From: Oscillospiraceae bacterium
Lineage (GTDB): Bacteria > Bacillota > Clostridia > Oscillospirales > Acutalibacteraceae
Reading direction: 5' to 3'
NCBI GenBank assembly: GCA_910574935.1
Contig: CAJTCU010000001.1
Span: 62,001 to 126,000, forward strand
DNA: 64,000 nucleotides
Each line of letters begins with the position of its first letter. The stretch's first letter is position 1. The position numbers and the translations under genes were made by a program. Below are positions 41,090-49,395 of the stretch, one piece after another. The notes under the pieces were generated by a model that was not told the origin of the DNA, did no database searches, and saw only the letters and a program-made list of their open reading frames with translations.

Positions 41090-42361
41090 TTACTCTACAA
41101 AGTCGAATTCCAGGCCATAAATGTCCACGGTGTCGCCCTCGCCGCAGCCTGCCTGCCGCAGGGCCTCAATGACGCCAGTGTGTACCAGCACCCGCTGGAA
41201 ATAGGCCAGGGACTCGTTGTCGTCAAAATCCACTGTGTTCATAATCCTCTCCAGCCAGGCGGCCTCCACAGTGTATACCCCCTCTTCTTCCGTTACCTGT
41301 ACCTTCCCCCGCTCCAGCTCCTCCACAGGGGCCAGCACCGGGGGATCGGGCTGATAGCGGGCAATTGGCGGTAGCTTTTGCAGCTCCGCCGTGATGGCGT
41401 CCACCAGGGCGTCCACCCGCTCGTTAATGGGTGCGATAATGGGGAAAAACCGGTAGCCCTTTGCCTCCACAAAATTTTTAAAGTCCTCCACCTGTTCCGG
41501 CTCTGCTAGGTCGCACTTGTTGCCCGCCACTAGCATGGGCCGCTGGGCCAGCTCTGGGTTGAACTTTTCCAGCTCGCCGTTGATAACGGCAAAGTCCTCC
41601 TTGGGGTCCCGGCCCTCGCTGCCCGCCACGTCTACCAAATGCACCAGCATCCGGCAGCGCTCTACATGGCGCAAAAACTGGTGGCCCAGGCCCTTTCCCT
41701 GCCAGGCCCCCTCAATAAGCCCGGGGATATCCGCCACCACAAAGGACCGCCCCTCGCCCAGGGGCACTACCCCCAGCACGGGGGTAAGGGTGGTAAAGTG
41801 GTAGTCCGCGATATTGGGCTTGGCCTGGGAGATCACCGAGATCAGGGTAGACTTGCCCACATTAGGATACCCCACCAGGCCCACGTCTGCCAGCAGCTTC
41901 AGCTCCAGCTGAACGGTAAGCTCCTGGCCGGGCTGGCCGGGCTTGGCAAACCGGGGGGTCTGCCGGGTGGGGGTGGCAAAGTGGGTGTTGCCCCAGCCGC
42001 CCCGGCCCCCTTTGGCAATGACCTTTGGCTCCTGGTCCCAAATATCCGCCAGGACCCGGCCTGTGTCTGCATCCTTTACAAGAGTCCCTTTGGGCACTCT
42101 CACAATCAGGTCCGGGGCGTTCTTCCCGGCGCAGCGCCCGCCCCGGCCGTTTTCGCCCTTTTGGGCGGTGTACTTGCGCTTGTAGCGGAAGTCCGCCAGG
42201 GTGGAAAGATTGCTGTCTGCCACAAAGACCACGCTGCCGCCCCGGCCGCCGTCGCCGCCGTCAGGGCCGCCGGCCGCCACGTACTTTTCCCGGTGGAACG
42301 CCACCGCGCCGTCGCCGCCGTCCCCGGCCTTTACGAAAATTTTTGCACTGTCAATAAACAT
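41090..42361 (-). CDS. obgE: GTPase Obg
   Basis: 423 residues; ribosome-associated GTPase in 50S assembly and growth control. Glycine-rich Obg domain (GDGGDGAVAFHREK, GGPDGGDGGRGG), G domain with GYPNVGKST, DIPGLIEGA and NKCD, and a C-terminal OCT domain of about 75 residues ending DIYGLEFDFVE. ATG 42361 follows AGGAGG. First gene of obgE-mrnC-GNAT; the rplU-prp-rpmA unit upstream is separated by a repeat-rich gap and a small gene. Confidence 0.96.
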   Translation of the reverse strand: MFIDSAKIFVKAGDGGDGAVAFHREKYVAAGGPDGGDGGRGGSVVFVADSNLSTLADFRYKRKYTAQKGENGRGGRCAGKNAPDLIVRVPKGTLVKDADTGRVLADIWDQEPKVIAKGGRGGWGNTHFATPTRQTPRFAKPGQPGQELTVQLELKLLADVGLVGYPNVGKSTLISVISQAKPNIADYHFTTLTPVLGVVPLGEGRSFVVADIPGLIEGAWQGKGLGHQFLRHVERCRMLVHLVDVAGSEGRDPKEDFAVINGELEKFNPELAQRPMLVAGNKCDLAEPEQVEDFKNFVEAKGYRFFPIIAPINERVDALVDAITAELQKLPPIARYQPDPPVLAPVEELERGKVQVTEEEGVYTVEAAWLERIMNTVDFDDNESLAYFQRVLVHTGVIEALRQAGCGEGDTVDIYGLEFDFVE

Positions 42362-42421
42362 ACCGCACCTCCTAGGATTGGCTGGGAGTGTTTTTTTGAT
42401 GATGGAATGACCCCCGGCGGG

Positions 42422-42590
42422 GAAGGGGCTTTGCCCCCTCCACCCCCACCAGGGGCCTAACGCCCCTGGACCGCGCAATGTTTCCTCCTGTTAAGTTTCG
42501 GGGTAATAGACGAATACGGGTCCCGGCGGGGAAACCGTAAAAGTTTCGTCCACCTTTTCAAAGGTGGCAGGGTCCAGAGGCAGCGCCCCT
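42422..42590. repeat. CCAGG-type hairpins upstream of obgE
   Basis: AGGGGC/GCCCCT (42424-42439) and CCAGGGGC/GCCCCTGG (42449-42469) are followed by a degenerate second set (42550-42590). Same family as at 3962, 11129 and 27921. Confidence 0.6.
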
Positions 42591-42633
42591 GGCCGCCGGA
42601 GGCCAAAACGTCGTCAAAAAACGCCTCGCGCTC

Positions 42634-43047
42634 TCAACTTCCATCAATGATACTATGATCCGCCGCGGTTACCGAAATAATTTCGCAAAGCTCGTGCCGC
42701 TTCACTTTCATCAGGGCTCCAATGTCCCGGCACTCCTTCTCCGGGTCCGTGATCTTCAAGGTGACCCCAGGACTGCGCTCCCCTGGAACAACTTTGTCAT
42801 AGAGATTCTTCCCGGTTTTAATGGAAACCTCATCATAGGACAGATGATAGTCCTCTATCACCCCGTCCTCCAGGGCGAGGGTCAGGTAATACCCATCCTC
42901 ATTGTGGAACTTCCCGGCAATGCTGTCCACAGAAAGGGTAACTATTGTTACGCCCTCAATTCTTTTGCTTGCCGTAACAAACCATCCAACGCCAATGACA
43001 GCGCAGGTCATTACAACCGCCAGCGCGGCGCCAATCGCCTTTTTCAT
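42634..43047 (-). CDS. Small membrane-anchored protein of unknown function
   Basis: 137 residues from ATG 43047 behind AAGGAGG. One N-terminal helix (about 4-24) and a 110-residue outer domain with alternating polar and hydrophobic residues ([40 protein letters not shown]). No lipobox and no recognised motif. Located between obgE and rpmA on the same strand with its own ribosome site. Function unknown. Confidence 0.65.
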   Translation of the reverse strand: MKKAIGAALAVVMTCAVIGVGWFVTASKRIEGVTIVTLSVDSIAGKFHNEDGYYLTLALEDGVIEDYHLSYDEVSIKTGKNLYDKVVPGERSPGVTLKITDPEKECRDIGALMKVKRHELCEIISVTAADHSIIDGS

Positions 43048-43093
43048 GGCACTGTCCCTCCTTACTTTCGCGCTACAGGCCCCTTCACCACAA

Positions 43094-43126
43094 AAAAGCC
43101 CCTTCTCAATCGAAGAGGCTTTCTTT
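43094..43126 (-). terminator. Terminator of rplU-prp-rpmA
   Basis: On the minus strand AAGCC..TTC/GAA..GGCTT forms a stem followed by TTTTTT, 12 bp after the rpmA stop codon. Confidence 0.72.
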
Positions 43127-43137
43127 AGCAAGCTAAA

Positions 43138-43422
43138 TTACTCCGCGTACACGCTGACCTTCTTGCGGTCCGCGCCCATGCGCTCAAAACGAACCTTGCC
43201 GTCCACCAGGGCGAACAGGGTGTCGTCAGAGCCCCGGCCCACGTTGGTACCGGGATGGATCTTGGTGCCGCGCTGCTTTACCAGGATGTTCCCCGCCAGC
43301 ACGAACTGGCCGTCGGCGCGCTTAACCCCCAGGCGCTTAGACTCGGAGTCCCGGCCGTTCTTGGTAGAGCCCATGCCCTTTTTATGGGCAAAAAGCTGCA
43401 AATTTATTTTTAGCATAGTCAT
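43138..43422 (-). CDS. rpmA: 50S ribosomal protein L27 with cleavable N-terminus
   Basis: About 94 residues. Starts [28 protein letters not shown]; the LQLFA stretch before HKKG is the Firmicute extension that the Prp protease removes to expose the mature L27 tail. prp is the adjacent gene. ATG 43422 has AAAGGA five bases upstream; ATG 43416 is an alternative. Last gene of the operon. Confidence 0.95.
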   Translation of the reverse strand: MTMLKINLQLFAHKKGMGSTKNGRDSESKRLGVKRADGQFVLAGNILVKQRGTKIHPGTNVGRGSDDTLFALVDGKVRFERMGADRKKVSVYAE

Positions 43423-43473
43423 TGCCATCCTTTCTTTTTAGGCTGATTTGATTGTAAATGCAGGTTCATCCTA

Positions 43474-43800
43474 CTATACTTCCATATAGTCCACCCGAAT
43501 GTGCTGTGGGTACTGGTCCTCCAGCTGGCAAAGGTGGAGCTTTAACCCCTGCAAAAGCGTCCGGCAGGCGGGCTCGTCCCTTTCCTCTATGCGAAAGAAC
43601 AGGTCCCCCTCTTCCGCGCGCAGCGCCAGCGGCGTAACCGCAAGCACCTCGGTGACGGTATTCACCACCAGATAGGCGGCCGAGGACACGGCCGCGCACA
43701 CAATGTCGCCGCCCTCCTCGCCCCATCCGGCGTGGCCAGCAACGCGCAGGCCCAGCAGCGATAGGGTCCCTTCCGGCGTGAGGAAGTCTATGTGGATCAT
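43474..43800 (-). CDS. prp: Ribosomal-processing cysteine protease Prp
   Basis: 108 residues; cuts the N-terminal extension of L27. The catalytic His is in RVAGHAGWGEEGGD and the Cys in DIVCAAVSSAAYLVV, about 12 residues later, as in characterised Prp. Its ATG overlaps the rplU stop by ATGA (43797-43800), so the two are translationally coupled. The order rplU-prp-rpmA is the classical Firmicute arrangement. Confidence 0.95.
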   Translation of the reverse strand: MIHIDFLTPEGTLSLLGLRVAGHAGWGEEGGDIVCAAVSSAAYLVVNTVTEVLAVTPLALRAEEGDLFFRIEERDEPACRTLLQGLKLHLCQLEDQYPQHIRVDYMEV

Positions 43801-44108
43801 CAGGCCTTAACCGCCTCAATCTGCACCTTGGTGTAGGGCTGGCGGTGGCCCATCTTGCGCTTGGCGTTCTTTTTGGGCTTATAGGTAAACACCGTGATTT
43901 TCTTGGCCTTGCCGTTCTTTACCACCTTGCCGGTTACGGTCGCGCCCTGCACATAGGGAGCGCCCACCTTGGGCTCGCCCTCGCCGAACACGGCCACCAC
44001 GGGGAACTCCACCGTTTCGTTCTCGGCGGCGTCCAGCTTCTCTACGAAGATCACATCTCCGTACTGGACCTTATACTGCTTGCCGCCTGTCTCGATTACT
44101 GCAAACAT
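43800..44108 (-). CDS. rplU: 50S ribosomal protein L21
   Basis: 102 residues, full length. [24 protein letters not shown] and [17 protein letters not shown] are diagnostic. ATG 44108 follows AGAGG. First gene of the operon, with a promoter at 44194-44222 and a structured leader between. Confidence 0.97.
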   Translation of the reverse strand: MFAVIETGGKQYKVQYGDVIFVEKLDAAENETVEFPVVAVFGEGEPKVGAPYVQGATVTGKVVKNGKAKKITVFTYKPKKNAKRKMGHRQPYTKVQIEAVKA

Positions 44109-44187
44109 TCTGGTATCCTCTTTTCAAAAAGTCTCGCTACCGCCGGGCGGCCGGTTTCCCGGCACTTATTGGCCCGCAGTATGCGGC
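44109..44187 (-). promoter_or_regulatory. Leader of rplU, candidate L21 leader
   Basis: About 80 nt with two GC-rich hairpins: GCCGCA/TGCGGGC and GCCGGG/CCGGC, ending in a pyrimidine run before the Shine-Dalgarno. Position and form fit the ribosomal-protein leader family known upstream of rplU in Firmicutes; the fine match is not verified. Confidence 0.45.
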
Positions 44188-44193
44188 TTTCAT

Positions 44194-44222
44194 AGCATAG
44201 CATGTTCTGCCATAAATGTCAA
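44194..44222 (-). promoter_or_regulatory. Promoter of rplU-prp-rpmA
   Basis: On the minus strand TTGACA (44217-44222), 17 bp, TATGCT (44194-44199). Confidence 0.82.
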
Positions 44223-44267
44223 GGGCCGTTTCATTTTATTTGATACGGGCGTGCCCCGTCCCAGGTA

Positions 44268-44510
44268 TCATGGCCCCTCCCAGCGTTCTGGGTAGAGAAA
44301 GGCCTCTGGCGGAAGCGCGAGAAGCTCCGCCAGTGTCCGCAGAGAGGCCAGGGGGGGCTGGGACCTGCCCAGCTCATAATAGGTATAGGACGTACGGGTA
44401 ATCCCCAGCGCGGCGGCCACCTCCGCCTGGGTAAGGCCGGCGGCGGCGCGGGCGGAGCGGAGCATTTGGGCAAAAGCCTGAATAAAAAATTCGGATATAC
44501 AATCGTTCAT
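44268..44510 (-). CDS. XRE-family regulator
   Basis: 80 residues, a single helix-turn-helix domain: LRSARAAAGLTQAEVAAALG, then ITRTSYTYYELGRSQP. AAGGAG precedes ATG 44510. It diverges from a second XRE gene at 44638; the 127-bp AT-rich space between them is the likely shared control region. Targets unknown. Confidence 0.88.
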   Translation of the reverse strand: MNDCISEFFIQAFAQMLRSARAAAGLTQAEVAAALGITRTSYTYYELGRSQPPLASLRTLAELLALPPEAFLYPERWEGP

Positions 44511-44637
44511 AGAAGCGCTCCTTCTTGATGTGACATGCTCTAATTATAATGAGAAGTTTTTAAAACGTCAATGACGTGTTTAACATTATTCATATTTAGC
44601 TCACCTTCCGATAAACTTATACCAGAGGTGATGCCCC

Positions 44638-44889
44638 TTGTCCCAAAAATTTGACAATACCCAGCGGCTAAAGGCGCTGTACCTGGCTATCGGCTATTTT
44701 CGCAGACGCGCGGGCCTGACCCAGGACGAACTGGCGGAGGAGCTGGGCATCAGCCGCCAGCACTTGGCTGCCATTGAGTCCCCCAACATGGAAAGAGGCC
44801 TGTCGCTGGAGGTCCTTTTCAACATTGCCACGGTTTTGCGGGTAGAGCCCTACCAGCTGCTAAAATTTGGCCTGGAGGAAAACCTTTGA
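44638..44889 (+). CDS. XRE-family regulator
   Basis: 83 residues from TTG 44638 with AGAGGTG eight bases upstream. LAIGYFRRRAGLTQDELAEELGISRQHLAAIESP is the DNA-binding domain, with VLRVEPYQLLKFGL at the end. It overlaps the next, frameshifted XRE gene by four bases. Role unknown. Confidence 0.85.
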   Translation: MSQKFDNTQRLKALYLAIGYFRRRAGLTQDELAEELGISRQHLAAIESPNMERGLSLEVLFNIATVLRVEPYQLLKFGLEENL

Positions 44890-45129
44890 AAACACGTGAA
44901 ACCATAGCCGCCCGTATTCTTCAGCTGTGCAGGGAAAGAGGCCTTACGCCAAACGGGCTTAGCAACCTGGCCGCTGTTCCCCAGGCCACAGTAAAAGAAC
45001 ATCCTCAATGGAGAAAGCCGGAACCCCGGCACAGTGACCATTAAAAAGCTGTGTGACGGCCTGGAAATTACCCTGGGTGAATTTTTCTCCACCCCAGAGT
45101 TCGACACGCTGGAACAGGAAATCAGGTGA
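44886..45129 (+). pseudogene. XRE-family regulator with frameshift
   Basis: Reading from TTG 44886 (GGAGG seven bases upstream, overlapping the previous stop) gives KTRETIAARILQLCRERG and continues as a normal HTH to the A run at 44993-44996. There the frame breaks; one base less restores NILNGESRNPGTVTIKKLC and a full C-terminus to the TGA at 45127. The extra A truncates the protein to about 54 residues plus an altered tail. Either a recent mutation, slippage-based switching or a sequencing error. Confidence 0.75.
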
Positions 45130-45231
45130 CCGGCCGGTGAAAAAGGGCCCGGAACATCGCCGATAAATCCGGCACTGCGGCGCAAAAAAACTGTGGAAAA
45201 CCACCTTTTTGCAAGAAGCCCTGCCCCCAGC

Positions 45232-45260
45232 TTGCAATTTAGGCGCTTTGGGTTTATAAT
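45232..45260 (+). promoter_or_regulatory. Promoter of ilvE operon
   Basis: TTGCAA (45232-45237), 17 bp and TATAAT (45255-45260). The perfect 12-bp palindrome CTATAATTATAG (45264-45275) covers the predicted start point. Confidence 0.78.
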
Positions 45261-45318
45261 TCACTATAATTATAGCGGGTTCCACCGCCGCAGAAACCAC
45301 CAAAAGGAAAAGAGGTCG

Positions 45319-46395
45319 TTGAAATTGCAGGAAATTAAAATAGAACTGACCAAGACCCCAAAGGAAAAGCCCACGGACCAGAGCCGCCTGGGCTTTGGCC
45401 AGATATTTACCGACCACATGTTTGTAATGGAATATAACCAGGGCCAGGGCTGGCACGACCCGAAGATTGTACCCTATGGGCCCATCTGCCTGGACCCCTC
45501 GGCTATGGTGTTCCACTATGCCCAGGAGATGTTTGAGGGCCTGAAAGCCTATCACACGGAAGATGGCCGCACCCTGCTGTTCCGCCCGGACCGCAACATT
45601 GCCCGGGCCGAGAACTCCTGCCGCCGCCTGTGCATTCCCCCTGTGCCCGCAGACGACTTTATGAACGCTTTAAAGACCCTGGTCCATGTGGAAAAGGACT
45701 GGATTCCCACCCAGCCGGGCACCTCCCTGTACATCCGGCCCTTTATCATTGCCACCGACCCCCACCTGGGGGTGCACCCCTCCTTAAGCTATCAATTTAT
45801 CATCATCCTCTCCCCCTCTGGCGCGTACTATGCCAGCGGCCTAGACCCGGTGAAGATCTGGATTGAGGACGACTATGTCCGGGCCGTGCGGGGCGGCATT
45901 GGCGAGGCAAAGGCAGGGGGCAACTACGCCGCCAGCCTGAAAGCCCAGGAAAAAAGCGACGCCGCCGGCTATGCCCAAGTGCTGTGGCTGGACGGTGTGG
46001 AGCGCAAATACATTGAGGAAGTGGGCTCTATGAACATCTTCTTCAAAATTGCCGGAAAAGTAGTGACCCCCATGCTGAACGGCAGCATCCTGCCCGGCGT
46101 CACCCGGGCCAGCTGCCTGGACCTGTGCCGCCACTGGGGCATGGAGGTGGAAGAGCGCCGGGTCAGCGTGGACGAGCTGGTGGCCGCCGCCAAAGACGGC
46201 ACGTTAGAGGAGTGCTGGGGCAGCGGCACCGCGGCGGTGATCTCCCCAGTGGGGGCCCTGCGGTTTGGAGACGAGGTAATGCTCATCTCCGGCGGCGGCA
46301 TTGGCCCTATAAGCCAAAAGCTGTACGATACGGTCACAGGCATTCAGACCGGAAAGCTGGCCGATGAATTCGGCTGGACGGTGGAAGTAAAATAA
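45319..46395 (+). CDS. ilvE: Branched-chain amino acid aminotransferase
   Basis: 358 residues, class IV PLP enzyme of the larger BCAT type; interconverts Leu/Ile/Val with their 2-oxo acids. Marks: FHYAQEMFEGLKAY, RPDRNIARAENSCRRL, YIRPFIIATDPHLGV, GEAKAGGNYAASLKAQ with the PLP lysine, and YIEEVGSMNIFF. TTG 45319 is taken as start, ten bases after AAAGGA; TTG 45325 is possible. Its stop overlaps the start of the PAS gene. No ilv biosynthesis gene is next to it. Confidence 0.93.
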   Translation: MKLQEIKIELTKTPKEKPTDQSRLGFGQIFTDHMFVMEYNQGQGWHDPKIVPYGPICLDPSAMVFHYAQEMFEGLKAYHTEDGRTLLFRPDRNIARAENSCRRLCIPPVPADDFMNALKTLVHVEKDWIPTQPGTSLYIRPFIIATDPHLGVHPSLSYQFIIILSPSGAYYASGLDPVKIWIEDDYVRAVRGGIGEAKAGGNYAASLKAQEKSDAAGYAQVLWLDGVERKYIEEVGSMNIFFKIAGKVVTPMLNGSILPGVTRASCLDLCRHWGMEVEERRVSVDELVAAAKDGTLEECWGSGTAAVISPVGALRFGDEVMLISGGGIGPISQKLYDTVTGIQTGKLADEFGWTVEVK

Positions 46396-46754
46396 TGGAC
46401 GAGAACACCATTTTGCGGGGGATTTTGGACAGCTACCCCTATCCCATTGTCTTTGTGGACAGCACCTTTACCATCCGCTATATGAACCGCTACGCCCAGT
46501 ACCACTATTACCAGGAGCGGGGCTACCAAGACCTGATTGGCAAAAACCTGGTCCTCTGCCACGACAAAGAGGGCTCTCGACAGCGCATCCGGGCGGCCTA
46601 TGAGAAGATGAAACGCGACGGCAAAGAGGCCTTTATAGGGGTCAATCTGCGTAACCAGCGTATTTATATGCAGCCGGTACGAAACCAAGCGGGGGAGCTT
46701 ATCGGCTTTTTCGAGCGGTTCGAGCTGAACCTGTATGTGGAAAAAAAACTGTGA
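46395..46754 (+). CDS. Single-domain PAS protein
   Basis: 119 residues, one PAS fold and nothing else: ILDSYPYPIVFVDSTFTIRYMNRYA, GYQDLIGKNLVLCH, then the FIGVNLRNQRIYMQPVRNQAGELIGFFERFEL core strands. ATG 46395 uses the last base of the ilvE stop (TAATG), so it is coupled to ilvE. With no output domain it could bind a ligand or haem and act on a partner, perhaps the arginase-like enzyme encoded 15 bp further. That is inference. Confidence 0.82.
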   Translation: MDENTILRGILDSYPYPIVFVDSTFTIRYMNRYAQYHYYQERGYQDLIGKNLVLCHDKEGSRQRIRAAYEKMKRDGKEAFIGVNLRNQRIYMQPVRNQAGELIGFFERFELNLYVEKKL

Positions 46755-46769
46755 TGGAGGCGCTTGCCC

Positions 46770-47711
46770 ATGCTAAAAGGACTTTCCGTGATTGAATGCC
46801 CCTACTGCTACAACCACTGGCAGGTGGACCCCACCGCCACCCCCTATCGCCTAAGCGACCCGGTCAAGGGCTTTTCTCAGCGCCGGGATGTGGATCTGTA
46901 CCGCCTGTGCGGGGTCTATGGCAAAACCGGCGCCCCAGTGGAGACGGTAGAAGTGGACCACCGCCGCTACCCAGACCTGCCCCCCAGCTTTGCCGTGCCC
47001 CGGGATTTTTCCGATAAGGTCTGCGGCGCGCTGCTGCGGGGCCGGGCGGTGGCCGTGGCCGGGGGCTACTGCTGCTATGCCCCGGCGGTGGCGGGGGGCA
47101 TTCAGCGGGCCATTGGCACAGATAAAAAGCTGGGCGTGGTTTGGGTAGACGCCCACGCGGACAACCGCATTATTGAAACCCTAAACCGCCCCACCCGGTT
47201 TGTGGGCTTTCCCCTTTCGGCTCTGGCCGGACAGACTTATCCCCAGTGGCGCACCCAGGGCTGCGGTCTGGCAGAGCCAATCAGCGGCCAAAACGTACTG
47301 GTTAGCGACGGCAGGCTGAACGACCCGGACTTTGACGAAAATATGCGGGCGGCAGGCATGACGCACCTGGACGCCGCCGCCTTTGATGCCGAGGACCTTT
47401 GGCGGGGGGCCGTGGAAGAGCTGGCGGCCCGGGTAGACGCGCTGTACCTTTCGGTAGACGCGGACATCCTTAGCCCAGAGTATATTCCCGCTTATGAGCA
47501 AAATGAGCCCGGGGGCCATGACATTGACACCGTGATGCGGAACATCCGCCTGGTGATGGAAACCGGCAAGGTGCTGGCCTACTCTCTGTTTTGCGTGGAT
47601 TTCGACCACTACCACCAGGGGGGCGAGTGGACGTACCTAAGCGGCATGAAGCTGCTGGCCGCTGGCCTGGAGAGCTGGCGGGAGATGCCGGAGGAGCTGC
47701 CGCAAAAGTAG
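46770..47711 (+). CDS. Arginase/agmatinase-family protein
   Basis: 313 residues, ureohydrolase fold. The Mn motifs WVDAHADN and LYLSVDADILSPEYIP are present, giving five of the usual ligands. The first motif, normally GG(D/N)H, reads GGYC (Cys101), so one His ligand is missing, and the SxDxDxxDP motif has Ser for the last Asp. Start ATG 46770 is nine bases after GGAGG. It ends the ilvE-PAS operon. The substrate may not be arginine; a guanidino or formimino compound is possible. Confidence 0.82.
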   Translation: MLKGLSVIECPYCYNHWQVDPTATPYRLSDPVKGFSQRRDVDLYRLCGVYGKTGAPVETVEVDHRRYPDLPPSFAVPRDFSDKVCGALLRGRAVAVAGGYCCYAPAVAGGIQRAIGTDKKLGVVWVDAHADNRIIETLNRPTRFVGFPLSALAGQTYPQWRTQGCGLAEPISGQNVLVSDGRLNDPDFDENMRAAGMTHLDAAAFDAEDLWRGAVEELAARVDALYLSVDADILSPEYIPAYEQNEPGGHDIDTVMRNIRLVMETGKVLAYSLFCVDFDHYHQGGEWTYLSGMKLLAAGLESWREMPEELPQK

Positions 47712-47748
47712 AAAAAGAGAGCGCGCCCTGCGGGCCGCTCTCTTTTTC
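47711..47748. terminator. Bidirectional terminator
   Basis: A 13-bp perfect stem (47711-47723 with 47736-47748) with A5 and T5 inside the arms separates two convergent genes and overlaps both stop codons. Confidence 0.85.
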
Positions 47749-48304
47749 ATTGCAAATGGTCCAGGGCCAGCCGGTCCATCTCTTCCCCCTCCAGGGTTTT
47801 CCACAGGAAGAGCCCGTCCTCTAAAACCATATAGCCCCGCCAGCTTCCCTCTTTGGGCAGGGCCGCCGAACCGGGGTTCAGGTACCACCAGCCCCCTGGG
47901 GTACGGGTCTTGGCTGGAATATGGGTGTGCCCATGAAGAAGGACCCCCTCTGGGGGCAGGGCCGGAGGGCTCTCCTGATGATAGACATGGCCATGGGTGG
48001 CAAAGACCATGTGCCCGGCAGTCTCCAAAAGACAGTACGGGGCCAGCGCCGGAAAATCCAGTACCATCTGGTCCACCGGGGCCTCGCAGTTGCCCCCCAC
48101 GCAGAAGATCCTGGGCGCGGCGGCGTTCAGCAGCCGCGCCACCTCTTTGGGGGCGTAGCCCGCGGGCAGGTCGTTGCGGGGGCCGTGATATAGCAGGTCC
48201 CCCAACAGCAGCAGCCGCTGGGCGCCCTCTCGCTGAAAAGCCGAGAGAACCCCCTGGCAGGCGGGTTCGCTGCCGTGAAGGTCCGAAGCGATCAGCCATT
48301 TCAT
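47747..48304 (-). CDS. yfcE: YfcE-family phosphodiesterase
   Basis: 185 residues, calcineurin-like metallophosphoesterase. Metal motifs: IASDLHGS, LLLGDLLYHGPRN, VGGNCE, FATHGHVY, LLHGHTHI. NPGSAALPKE near the end is typical of YfcE/MJ0936. Start ATG 48304. Cytoplasmic phosphodiesterase; natural substrate unknown. Confidence 0.9.
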   Translation of the reverse strand: MKWLIASDLHGSEPACQGVLSAFQREGAQRLLLLGDLLYHGPRNDLPAGYAPKEVARLLNAAAPRIFCVGGNCEAPVDQMVLDFPALAPYCLLETAGHMVFATHGHVYHQESPPALPPEGVLLHGHTHIPAKTRTPGGWWYLNPGSAALPKEGSWRGYMVLEDGLFLWKTLEGEEMDRLALDHLQ

Positions 48305-48344
48305 AGTAGCATGCTCCTTTGCGGTAAATCTTTGCGGTCCTTTG

Positions 48345-48620
48345 GACCTGTTTGAAAATAGCGAAATGCCGGATCTATGCCCCAGAAAAAATATTGAGCG
48401 GACACAGCCCCGCCCAGGAGAAATCCACGGGTCCCCCTCTGGCGATCGACGAGGGCTTGTTTAAAATAGAGGAAATGAGGTCTTTTTGGCCAGAAGGGGT
48501 CCATTGCAAGAAGAAAACCGTGAGCAATGCGCGGCCCATCGTCATCTCTTCCAATTGACAAGGCTTTTTGACGCGGAAAAGGGCCAAAAAGCCCCCAGCA
48601 ACCTGGGCCTAAGCGTTCTG
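48345..48620. repeat. Decayed MITE-1 fragments
   Basis: Two MITE-1-like left ends in the same direction: GACCTGTTTGAAAATAGCG at 48345 and GAGGGCTTGTTTAAAATAG at 48451. The second keeps about 70 bases close to the right third of copy A read backwards (GAGGAAATGA, then GGCCAGAAGGGG) and a later GACGCGGAAAAGGGCC. The element has no matching second end, so it is degenerate or nested. This 560-bp gap holds no gene. Confidence 0.55.
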
Positions 48621-48811
48621 TATCGTAAACGCACTGGAAAATCGGCGCATCCTGAATTTTCCAGCAGAATGGCGCGGCGCACCCATGCCGCCAGGTTCAA
48701 AAGAGGCATCACCTCTTTCGAACTGCGTTAACTATAACCCGGCACCTTAAGTATACCGGAAAAAACCACGGGGCGCAAGAGGAAATTTACCCCGCGAATG
48801 GAGTTTGGGGC

Positions 48812-48840
48812 TTGACGCGGGGCGAAAAATCGGTTATAAT
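48812..48840 (+). promoter_or_regulatory. Promoter of tRNA-Thr
   Basis: TTGACG (48812-48817), 17 bp, TATAAT (48835-48840), 30 bases before the tRNA. Confidence 0.85.
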
Positions 48841-48869
48841 AAATGCCGTCAGCCGTATTATTCCTTTTT

Positions 48870-48945
48870 GCTGGATTAGCTCATTCGGTAGAGCACATCA
48901 CTCGTAATGATGAGGTGATCGGTTCGATTCCGATATCCAGCTCCA
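48870..48945 (+). tRNA. tRNA-Thr (anticodon CGU)
   Basis: 76 nt including encoded CCA. Acceptor stem GCTGGAT/ATCCAGC, anticodon stem CATCA/TGATG with loop CTCGTAA, T loop GGTTCGATTCC. The anticodon CGT reads ACG threonine codons, frequent in a GC-rich genome. Own promoter and terminator; monocistronic. Confidence 0.97.
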
Positions 48946-48952
48946 AGCATAG

Positions 48953-48990
48953 CCCCTAGAAACTGCAAGGTTTCTGGGGGTTTTCCTTTT
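48953..48990 (+). terminator. Terminator of tRNA-Thr
   Basis: CCCCTAGAAAC/GTTTCTGGGG (one G-T pair) followed by TTTTCCTTTTT. Confidence 0.82.
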
Positions 48991-49049
48991 TATCACTGTT
49001 TCGCGCCTTGCGTCAAAAGGCCATACAAAAGGACATACGCCCTCAAAAT

Positions 49050-49395
49050 ATCGAATACTTTACCACATAGAAAAGGCCGGGGATTTGCCCCCGGCTTTTC
49101 GCTTTTATCTGCCATTTCCCGCCGCTTTCCCGCTCCGGCAGCGATTCTTGTGATGGCGTCGGATCTTTCCTATGGCCTTCTTGCGGATATGCATAGCGCC
49201 TGGTGCGGCTTGCTGGTACTTGATCCATGGACTCTTGCCCCGTTCACGGGTGATTGGGTGTATGCCCTATTGTTTTGTCAAGTGCCCCCATGCAAAGCCC
49301 GATCACCCAACAAAACCAACCGGGAGGAAGCTGATCTGTATACGAAGCTACAGAGAGGAGAATTGAACCAGTTGGAGGTCGAAACCTAAGAGAGA
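49050..49395. other. Gene-poor region downstream of tRNA-Thr
   Basis: It has one terminator-like hairpin AAAAGGCCGGGGA/CCCCCGGCTTTT (49071-49100). An open frame on the plus strand (49150-49389) ends in a plausible soluble tail (NKTNREEADLYTKLQRGEL) but has no Shine-Dalgarno site and no family match, so it is not called. Position beside a tRNA suits a remnant of an integrated element; no integrase or att duplication was found. Confidence 0.35.
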
